Positions 57,088-64,000 of a DNA stretch of 64,000 nt are shown here, piece after piece (the stretch's first letter is position 1; each line of letters starts with the position of its first letter). Position numbers and translations under genes: made by a program. Below the pieces are notes generated by a model. The model was given only the letters and a program-made list of their open reading frames with translations, was not told where the DNA came from and made no database searches. Source of the DNA: Desulfobacteraceae bacterium (GTDB lineage: Bacteria > Desulfobacterota > Desulfobacteria > Desulfobacterales > UBA5616); NCBI GenBank assembly GCA_013791935.1, contig VMSV01000150.1, positions 27,429 through 91,428 on the forward strand, read 5' to 3'.

Positions 57088-58242
57088 TCAACCGAAAAAG
57101 CCATGCTTACGCGGGGCTTGAATGGGTTTGTTATTTCTTGTTTTTTTGAGGTCAATCGCGTCTTCCGGGCAGTTTGACGCACAGATCCCGCACCCGATGC
57201 AAAATTCAAGATCCATGTGAATCAGGGATTGTGAATCCTCCTCCCTGAATGAAACAACTTCCATGGGGCAAATGGTTTCGCATGTACCGCATCGGGTGCA
57301 TTTTTCATGGTCGATCACGGGAGTGAAATTTGAAAATGCGGCGCGCCCCTTGTACCGAAAATCCTTGATGATCTTTAAATGCCCGCAGCAGCAGGAGCAG
57401 CAATTGCAGATATAGGATGCAGGCTCTTCAAAATTCTGGGTGGAGTGGACCAGTCCTTCAGTTTCGGCTTTTTTCATGAGGGTCATCATTTCATCAAAAT
57501 CAACCTGACGCCCGAACCCGGCTTTTATGAGTTTTTCCGCCGAAGCTCCGGCAAGGGCGCAAAAATTCTCATGTGTTCTTTTGCAGGGGTTGCCGGACAT
57601 TTTCGCCATGGTTCTGCAGGCACACGGGGCTACAGCAAAAATATCATATTTTTCAAGGAGCCGGGCTACCACCTCAAAAGGAAGTATTTCCGGCTTGCTC
57701 TCAAGAACTTCATTAATTTTAATGGTTCGCAGGGTTGGTTCAATGGCCGGTATAAACCGCCACCGGGATTGGGGGTCGAAATCGTGGGGAAAGTTTATGG
57801 GCAGTTTTAGGCCCGGATTGAATGCCATTCCCATAAGACCGTAATGGGCCCGGGCTACGTTGCTCATTTTTTCGGGATCATCTTTGGCTGCCACAAAATA
57901 ATACTCGAATATTCCGGGCATGTAAGCGGATATAAAGACCTCCCCGTTTTCTCCCGATTGGACTTTCCCTTTTACCGCCATGTCCAGAAGGAGGGCTTGA
58001 AGTTCTTCCAAAGTTTTCCGGGAACGCGCAGATGCCTGAGCCAGAGTCACTTCCTCCCACGTATGATTAAAAATGGCGACCATAAGGGCCGCTTCTTTTG
58101 GGGAGTATAAGTTCTCAAGGAGTAGATTTGTGAGTGGGTGTTGGGGCAGCTTTACAAATCCAGGGGCATCGGGGCTTAGCAAGGTTCTTAATTTTTCGTA
58201 AATTTCACTGGATTCATCTAATGTCTTGGCATGGTTTTCCAT
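57088..58242 (-). CDS. 4Fe-4S binding protein, similar in layout to 9373..10467
   Basis: CTRCGTCETICP and CIGCGICASNCP; YICNCCSCCCG; PCACRT. Confidence 0.82.
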   Translation of the reverse strand: MENHAKTLDESSEIYEKLRTLLSPDAPGFVKLPQHPLTNLLLENLYSPKEAALMVAIFNHTWEEVTLAQASARSRKTLEELQALLLDMAVKGKVQSGENGEVFISAYMPGIFEYYFVAAKDDPEKMSNVARAHYGLMGMAFNPGLKLPINFPHDFDPQSRWRFIPAIEPTLRTIKINEVLESKPEILPFEVVARLLEKYDIFAVAPCACRTMAKMSGNPCKRTHENFCALAGASAEKLIKAGFGRQVDFDEMMTLMKKAETEGLVHSTQNFEEPASYICNCCSCCCGHLKIIKDFRYKGRAAFSNFTPVIDHEKCTRCGTCETICPMEVVSFREEDSQSLIHMDLEFCIGCGICASNCPEDAIDLKKTRNNKPIQAPRKHGFFG

Positions 58243-58318
58243 AAACATACCCTCATAATCCTGCAAAAATATAAATGTGAAGGGAGTTCCCTTTTTATCA
58301 ATTACAGCCTTTTTGCTT

Positions 58319-58436
58319 GCGCCTAACTCGTTATCTGACTGTGGGGTTCGGCCCGACCAGCCTGCAGAGCCACGCAAATTAGACGCTTCAGCCCTGCCGT
58401 GCTTTTCGCTGTCAGGTTAAGCCGATAGTTAACGGC
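58319..58436 (-). repeat. attC-like imperfect inverted repeat at the 3' end of gene 58429..59085
   Basis: GCCTAACTCGTTATCTGAC (58321-58339) pairs with GTCAGGTTAAGCCGATAGTTAACGGC (58411-58436); contains GCCTAAC and GTTAAGC R-box-like motifs. Confidence 0.45.
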
Positions 58437-59085
58437 TCCCTCTTGAATTACCATTCAGAGCTTCAATTTTCTTTAGAATTTTATTAAGGAAAGCGCCCCC
58501 AAAAGCAATTTCTATGTTTTGAGCGATTCCACGGTCTAACAATAAAGTTGAAGAAGTTCGATCCTGATTACATGGAAATATTGAAACTTCCTCTTGTACC
58601 GACAAAATTATAGGTTCAGACTCAACCAAGGCTAATGGCCAAAGGATACATGCTAAAGGCTTTACTGAATTTATGGGTATTTTCATATCAACTGCTGCCT
58701 GATGCAGGGAGCATAAAACCTTTCTTCCTTTTGCTTTATATCCGAACACACAAAAGCCATTATCGTTCTTATCAATTGAATAGGTGTTTCTGCCTTCATC
58801 TTCGAAAACGTTGCCAAAATCCTTATCCAATCTCAAATTACGTGAGTATTGTGAAGCATGAGGGATAACATTTATGATATTGGATAGTTCGGCTTTGCTA
58901 ATGAGTACCTCATAGTGACTGCAACAACATTGCGAAATTTTACAATTGTTGGAGGCACAAGAATGGTTGATAGAGGATAACCCTTTAAGATCCAAGATAA
59001 TACCATCAATAATAGGGAAGAAAACATCCTGAGAATTCATTTGAAACTTAATTATCCTTCCTAAAAAGTTTAGCGTTTCTTCCAA
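58429..59085 (-). CDS. Cys-rich hypothetical protein (DUF3109-like; start uncertain, TTG at 59085 or internal ATG)
   Basis: CASNNCKISQCCCSHYEV, CILWPLALVE; single long ORF. Confidence 0.6.
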   Translation of the reverse strand: MEETLNFLGRIIKFQMNSQDVFFPIIDGIILDLKGLSSINHSCASNNCKISQCCCSHYEVLISKAELSNIINVIPHASQYSRNLRLDKDFGNVFEDEGRNTYSIDKNDNGFCVFGYKAKGRKVLCSLHQAAVDMKIPINSVKPLACILWPLALVESEPIILSVQEEVSIFPCNQDRTSSTLLLDRGIAQNIEIAFGGAFLNKILKKIEALNGNSRGSR

Positions 59086-59208
59086 AGGTCTTCTTTGTCG
59101 ATTAACCCATTTTTATTAATGTCTATTTTTAACTGGGGAGTCGGGCCAGCGGTGGCCACTGAAATAGATCTAAGAACGCTACTCCCCGCCGTCTGAGTGT
59201 AGCACTTG

Positions 59209-59952
59209 TTAAGCACTTTGTTTTGGTTTGTAGGCCACTATATTCACAGTACCTTTGCCTTTATATTTTTTCATTTCAAAGCTGCTGCTAAGTTGTTTAA
59301 TTATTTCTGTCAATTTGGTCGCACCATATGTGCGTGGGTCAAAGTCAGGAGTTGCTCTTTTCAAAAAACTTCCCGCTGAGGCTACATTTGCCCAGCCTTC
59401 ATCATCCTGGTACTGCTCCCAGGCTTTAGTAAGTACTGGAATCAACTCAGCCGCAATATTACTTTCATTATTAGATGAATGAATAGGAACTTTTGTTGAG
59501 GCAGCTTCTAAACCAAGGTTTTCCGTGTAGATAAAATCGTCACACGCATTTCGAAATGAAATTGGTGTTTTCTTTTCCCCGACACCAAACACAAATATTT
59601 CAGATTCTCGAAGTCTAGCTGCAAGCTTAGTAAAATCACTGTCACTTGAAACCAATGCAAAGGCATCGAACTTATTTGAATAGAGTAAGTCCATCGCATC
59701 AATAATCATCGATGCATCAGTAGAGTTTTTTCCAATAGTGTATGCGAATTGCTGAATAGGCTGTATTGCCAATTCATTTAAAGATTGTTTCCAGTTTTTT
59801 AAATATTCACTAGACCAATCCCCATATGCCCTTTTTATTACGATATGTCCCTGAGCCGAAATTTCATCGAGGATTGATTTAACCTTTGATTGCTGGGCAT
59901 TGTCAGCATCAATAAGTACTGCAATTTTTTTATGATCATCCAGATCTTTCAT
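59209..59952 (-). CDS. NYN-domain (LabA/DUF88) protein with C-terminal OST-HTH/LOTUS-like domain
   Basis: VLIDADNAQQSKVKSILDEIS, DASMIIDAMDLLYSNKFDAFALVSSDSDFTKLAARLRE; C-terminal WANVASAGSFLKRATPDFDPRTYGATKLTEIIKQLSSSFEMKK. Confidence 0.88.
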   Translation of the reverse strand: MKDLDDHKKIAVLIDADNAQQSKVKSILDEISAQGHIVIKRAYGDWSSEYLKNWKQSLNELAIQPIQQFAYTIGKNSTDASMIIDAMDLLYSNKFDAFALVSSDSDFTKLAARLRESEIFVFGVGEKKTPISFRNACDDFIYTENLGLEAASTKVPIHSSNNESNIAAELIPVLTKAWEQYQDDEGWANVASAGSFLKRATPDFDPRTYGATKLTEIIKQLSSSFEMKKYKGKGTVNIVAYKPKQSA

Positions 59953-60049
59953 TTCAACTCCTTGGCTAAAAAATTAGAAAACGGAAAAGGCTGCGTTCAA
60001 CGACAGATCCCTGCCATGGGTTGCGCCGAAAAAATAAGTTCCCATCTGT

Positions 60050-61447
60050 TTAATCCATTTGTTTTTGTAACCAGGTTAATGTTTCCGGAAAAGTCTTGAA
60101 TGTTACTTTTGTTCCTGTTTCGTCGTAGGATTCATTTAGGATGCCGGCTTTGGTTCTTAACTGTCCTAAAAGGTGTCCTTTGTCGTACGGGATCACCATC
60201 GTCGTTTCGATCATATTTGATTCGAAATATTGAAGGATTTTCTTTCGTAGAAATGCGACATCCTGGGGGTTATGCGCAGAGAGGAAGATGGCTTCGGGAA
60301 ATTCACGGTGTAGCTCTTCCAGTTCCCCGGTTGTGAGTTTGTCAATTTTGTTCAGGATTAGCCGGCTTGGAATTTTTTCACCACCGATCTCTTTCAGGAC
60401 CGATTGCGTCACAGCCAATTGAGATCGAAAAGCCGGATCGGAGGCATCGACTGTAAACAAAAGCAGCGAAGCAGCAAGCGCCTCATCAAGAGTAGATTGG
60501 AATGATGCAACTAAATCGTGAGGTAATTTCTTAATAAATCCAACGGTATCGGAGACGAGTACCGGAGGAAAAGCCTCTGGCTGCAAAGATTTCACACGGG
60601 TATCAAGCGTTGCAAATAATTTATCCTCTACCAATACATCGCTGCCGGTCAGTTCCCGCATCAGCGACGACTTGCCGGCATTGGTATAACCGACCAGAGA
60701 GACTTGGAAGTTTTCTTTCCTGCGGCTACGCCGTCTATTTTGCTCTTCGCGAATTCCAACAAGGCTGGACTTTAGTTCGGATATGCGGTCTCTAATACGA
60801 CGCTTGTCGAGTTCGTGAGAAGTCTCTCCTGCGCCTTTTGATCCAATACCGCCGCCTTGACGATCACCTCCAATATGAGATGCCCTCAGCCTTGGCGCCA
60901 AATAAGTCAACTTGGCGATCTCCACTTGAATGAGGGCCTCTCGGCTTTTGGCATGACGACTGAATATTTCGAGGATCACACCGGTTCGGTCTAAAACTTC
61001 GACTCCGGTTGCTTTTTCAAGGTTTTTCAATTGCTTCGTGGAAATTTCACCATCATAGACGACAACATCGGCTTGCACGCTGTTTTTTGCCATGGGGTCA
61101 TCGCTTGAACTCTCTTCATCTGATTCGGCGAGACTGCCGACTGGGTAATCTTCGTCCATGTCATCGGAGGTTTCATCTTCTGATTTCCGGCTAAATCCTT
61201 CAACAATCCCAGTGCCGCCCGTATAGCCGGCAAGTTCTTTTAATTTTCCTGCGCCCAATAAGGTTCCTGTCTCAGGTTTTGACCGGCGTTGCGTTAGCGT
61301 GGCGACGACTTCAAGTCCCATGGTTTTTGCCAGACGTCTGAGTTCGAGAAGAGACGAATCGTTCTCCTCATCGGAAACGCCATAAGTTTGAACTGAAAAC
61401 AAGACCGCCGTCTTCTTTCCTTTGTTATTATTTGATTGTTCGATCAT
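60050..61447 (-). CDS. hflX: GTPase HflX
   Basis: GGDRQGGGIGSKGAGETSHELDKRRIRDRI; SLVGYTNAGKSSLMRELTGSDVLVEDKLFATLDTRVKSLQ. Confidence 0.95.
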   Translation of the reverse strand: MIEQSNNNKGKKTAVLFSVQTYGVSDEENDSSLLELRRLAKTMGLEVVATLTQRRSKPETGTLLGAGKLKELAGYTGGTGIVEGFSRKSEDETSDDMDEDYPVGSLAESDEESSSDDPMAKNSVQADVVVYDGEISTKQLKNLEKATGVEVLDRTGVILEIFSRHAKSREALIQVEIAKLTYLAPRLRASHIGGDRQGGGIGSKGAGETSHELDKRRIRDRISELKSSLVGIREEQNRRRSRRKENFQVSLVGYTNAGKSSLMRELTGSDVLVEDKLFATLDTRVKSLQPEAFPPVLVSDTVGFIKKLPHDLVASFQSTLDEALAASLLLFTVDASDPAFRSQLAVTQSVLKEIGGEKIPSRLILNKIDKLTTGELEELHREFPEAIFLSAHNPQDVAFLRKKILQYFESNMIETTMVIPYDKGHLLGQLRTKAGILNESYDETGTKVTFKTFPETLTWLQKQMD

Positions 61448-61700
61448 TTTTTGGTTTGACCATCCGTATTCAATTTAAAATGTTGTTTTTATATTTTCAT
61501 GGGGATCTATCCTATCTCTTCTTTTATGATCTATCCTATTTTGTCATAAGAAATCAACAGGTCAAAACCGGGTTAGCAGAAAACCCCCAGGAAATGAGGA
61601 ATCATCCTTTCCCCAAAAAGGACGATAATGATTTCAGATGATTTTGTTTGATCAATCGGGGTTTTTTTTCTAAACTGTTTGACCTTGGTGGACGGGAAGA

Positions 61701-61890
61701 ATGGGATCATTCATGATCATCGAACAAGCTGCTGAAGTTCTGAAAATTGAAGCCCAGGGTATTCTGGATCTCATCGATCGTTTAGGAAAGGCGCTCATCC
61801 AGAGAGATTTTTTCCCCGTTTGGCTACTGCACTGGCTGTTGAAATGGAAATCAAATGTCTGCATCAGCGGTCATGGTCATTCCAAGATCC
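61701..61890 (+). pseudogene. Fragment of KpsF/GutQ-type arabinose-5-phosphate isomerase (N-terminus)
   Basis: MIIEQAAEVLKIEAQGILDLIDRLGK then degraded ...NVCISGHGHSKI; no isomerase or CBS domains follow. Confidence 0.6.
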
Positions 61891-62045
61891 TGCACAGCCC
61901 AGTAACAAATCAAATTCCTCGCCTTTACCAACGCACGTTCCTTGGAGACTCCGATAATTTCTTCCGACGTAATCGATAACCGCTTGGAAACCCCGGAAAG
62001 GATAGCCCCGAGGATTATCCCTCTGGTAGCCAGGCGTCCCCATGT
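61860..62045 (-). pseudogene. C-terminal fragment of a Y1/RAYT-type (IS200-like) transposase
   Basis: Minus strand LATRGIILG...RLSITSEEIIGVSKERALVKARNLICYWAVQDLGMTMT, typical of the C-terminal region of REP-associated tyrosine transposases. Confidence 0.6.
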
Positions 62046-62049
62046 CATC

Positions 62050-63465
62050 TTAACCCTTCGGCAGCCAATGTACGATTGAATTCGCATAATAAGCCAGCAT
62101 GTCACGCTCTTGTTCAACGGGTGTGTAACGCCCGTCGGTTTCTATTACCAGTCTTCTCAATGCCAGCATATTTAATGCGTTTATAATGATTTCAACGCGA
62201 CTGCCGGCAGTAAAATACAGCGGCGCGCCTTGCAAGCGAAGAGTCTCAATGAGTTGATTGGTTTGCGATTCAACTTCAGCAGCACTTAAGCCCTTCCGAT
62301 CGCCATCGTTAATGACAGTGGACACCAGGGATATCGGCAAAATTGGAATCAGCTTTTTTATGGCTGTCATAAGCTGATCGGCAAGTTTAGCAACCTCTTG
62401 GAATCTGATGTTGTGTTCCATTCCGCTAAAATCGATTTTCGAATCTTGGCAGTATTTCCGCATAGAGATTGGTGGGCCAAAGTTGACACAGGCATACCCG
62501 AAACGCTGCCAGCGGCTCATTACCATCAAAAACAGACTGCGCCGGATAAAGCGCAGAGTTGTCATAATGACAAACCATTTATTGCGTTTAGGTGCTTCAG
62601 AATCCAGCGCGCGCAACTGGCTGCGATCCTCAATCGTTCGATCGTAATTGATCCCGACTGGAATAAAGATGATGTCTCGATCCGATTCCGGCTTATAATT
62701 GCGCAGCATATAGTCTAATACGCCTAATTTTGGTTTTTGCAGGCAACCATCGCGAGTCAACCCACCTTCCGGGAAAACCGCCTGGCAAACCCCTTCTTTC
62801 GTAGCCATGCAGATATAACGTTCCAGTACCCGCCTATATAAGGCATTACCGGATTTGCGACGGACAAAGTAGGCGCCCATAGCTCTAATCAAGGTCCGCA
62901 AAGGCCAGATTTTAGCCCACTCACCGACGGCATACGAAAGCGTCGTCTTTTCCGCTGCTAAAAATGACACCAACAGATAATCCATGTTGCTGCGATGGTT
63001 CATTAGAAAAACAACCGAAGCATCAGCATCAATGTTTTTAAATGCTTCATCTTCGCTAAAACCAATGTTCACGCTATATAGCAGTTTGGTAATTTTTTTG
63101 GATAACCAGTAGCCAAAGCGAAAATACAGATAAGCATTGAAGGAAGGGACAATTTCTTTAGCGTAGACAATAACTTCAGACTGGACAATCTCCCTGGGGC
63201 AATCTCGTTCAACCGCCTCTTGTCGAATCGCTTCGATAATTTTAGGGTCATATACGAGACGGTCAATCAATACCTGACGCTTGGTTATCTGAAATGGCTT
63301 AATCTGTATATCCAGGCGCGTACTGATTTCATCGATTACCCGATTAATCCGACGCCGCAAAAACCAGCGGGTGCTTGGAATTAACACGCGATCTAAAACG
63401 GCCCAGATGGCTATTGCCAGAAGCAAAACAAACAGCCATATCGCAATGGTTATCTGACCACTCAT
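62050..63465 (-). CDS. Glycerol-3-phosphate acyltransferase (PlsB-like)
   Basis: VVFLMNHRSNMDYLL, GAYFVRRKSGNALYRRVLERY, AVFPEGGLTRDG, IIFIPVGINYDRTIE. Confidence 0.88.
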   Translation of the reverse strand: MSGQITIAIWLFVLLLAIAIWAVLDRVLIPSTRWFLRRRINRVIDEISTRLDIQIKPFQITKRQVLIDRLVYDPKIIEAIRQEAVERDCPREIVQSEVIVYAKEIVPSFNAYLYFRFGYWLSKKITKLLYSVNIGFSEDEAFKNIDADASVVFLMNHRSNMDYLLVSFLAAEKTTLSYAVGEWAKIWPLRTLIRAMGAYFVRRKSGNALYRRVLERYICMATKEGVCQAVFPEGGLTRDGCLQKPKLGVLDYMLRNYKPESDRDIIFIPVGINYDRTIEDRSQLRALDSEAPKRNKWFVIMTTLRFIRRSLFLMVMSRWQRFGYACVNFGPPISMRKYCQDSKIDFSGMEHNIRFQEVAKLADQLMTAIKKLIPILPISLVSTVINDGDRKGLSAAEVESQTNQLIETLRLQGAPLYFTAGSRVEIIINALNMLALRRLVIETDGRYTPVEQERDMLAYYANSIVHWLPKG

Positions 63466-63783
63466 AGATTTTCTCTCATAGTTACATGCCGCAGAAATGG
63501 TTTGGAAATGTTTCGGTTTGCAATGAAAGAAGATTATTCCAGTATGCAAGCATGACCTATATAACCACAATTCTGGACCTCTTGCAACCTTATATTGTCA
63601 TAAGAATCCAGGTAGATAGTAGTTCTCAGGATGAACAGGTAAAATATCTTTCCGTTTTGATAAATCATTCCTCGCATATGTTTTGGTGGCAATCCTATTC
63701 CAATGTGGTTGCAATCGACTTTAGGGGAGATATCAGCCCCAATCCAATTGCCATCACGGGGCAATGTTCAAGAAGGTCGTGAC

Positions 63784-64000
63784 ATGACATCAAACCTTGA
63801 AACAGTGAATAATGTTGGCAATTCACAGTTTCAAGGTTTGGCCCCGATCCCTTTCACCCTTCGCCATACCCTGGCTTCCCATTCAAATAACAACAACGTG
63901 GATATCCTGGTCATCCAGAGTATCCTGGGCCATGCTTCCACCCGAAGCACGGAACCCTATATCCATCCGTCCATGGATAGAATCCGAAAGGCCATGGAAA
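63784..64000 (+). pseudogene. Tyrosine recombinase C-terminal fragment (5' truncated; runs off window)
   Basis: FTLRHTLASHSNNNNVDILVIQSILGHASTRSTEPYIHPSMDRIRKAME, with the R..H/LGH motifs but no N-terminal part. Confidence 0.75.
63791..63840. repeat. 20-bp inverted repeat (19/20) around a 10-nt loop
   Basis: CAAACCTTGAAACAGTGAAT-aatgttggca-ATTCACAGTTTCAAGGTTTG. Confidence 0.85.

Noticed and set aside
59960-60030. Possible third attC-like site upstream of the NYN gene (GCGCAAC...GTTGAAC)
   Set aside because: Only short partial complementarity and no L-box symmetry; too weak to call
63486-63782. 98-aa ORF between the acyltransferase and the recombinase fragment
   Set aside because: No motif or convincing start context; likely non-coding
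1-64000. CRISPR arrays, rRNA genes, intact prophage
   Set aside because: No regularly spaced repeats, no rRNA-like sequence and no phage structural genes seen on reading

Overview
The window is a chromosomal segment that looks like a sulfate-reducing or related anaerobic deltaproteobacterium (Desulfobacterota-like). The taxonomy is inferred from gene content only. From left to right it contains: the 3' end of adenylate kinase, rpsU, folC and a tRNA-Arg(CCG); an MCP with a CZB-like motif in its sensor region; a ~10 kb minus-strand redox gene cluster (FrhB-like, OYE-like, four nitroreductases, Fe-S proteins, AKR, SDR) next to a TetR gene; ilvE divergent from a four-gene 2-oxoacid:ferredoxin oxidoreductase; a 208-bp MITE-like element with TIRs and a 5-bp TSD; a ~12 kb plus-strand operon encoding only exported proteins, with several diverged paralogues of an unnamed family followed by PA2779-like, PA2778-like (C39 peptidase) and TPR lipoprotein genes; an ArsS-type radical SAM locus whose arsS gene appears to be a selenoprotein (in-frame UGA, SECIS-like hairpin, and an extended stop that overlaps the next gene); hydrolases and an SDR; a YhaN/YhaO-like SbcCD-type pair; an ABC-F ATPase; a Cus/Czc-type RND efflux operon; two minus-strand genes followed by attC-like sequences; hflX; decayed kdsD and RAYT fragments; a PlsB-like acyltransferase; and the edge of a truncated tyrosine recombinase. 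The best candidates for something undescribed are the exported-paralogue/C39/PA2779 operon (21.3-33.3 kb) and the selenocysteine-recoded arsS locus (33.4-37.0 kb). All calls come from reading the sequence; no database searches were run.
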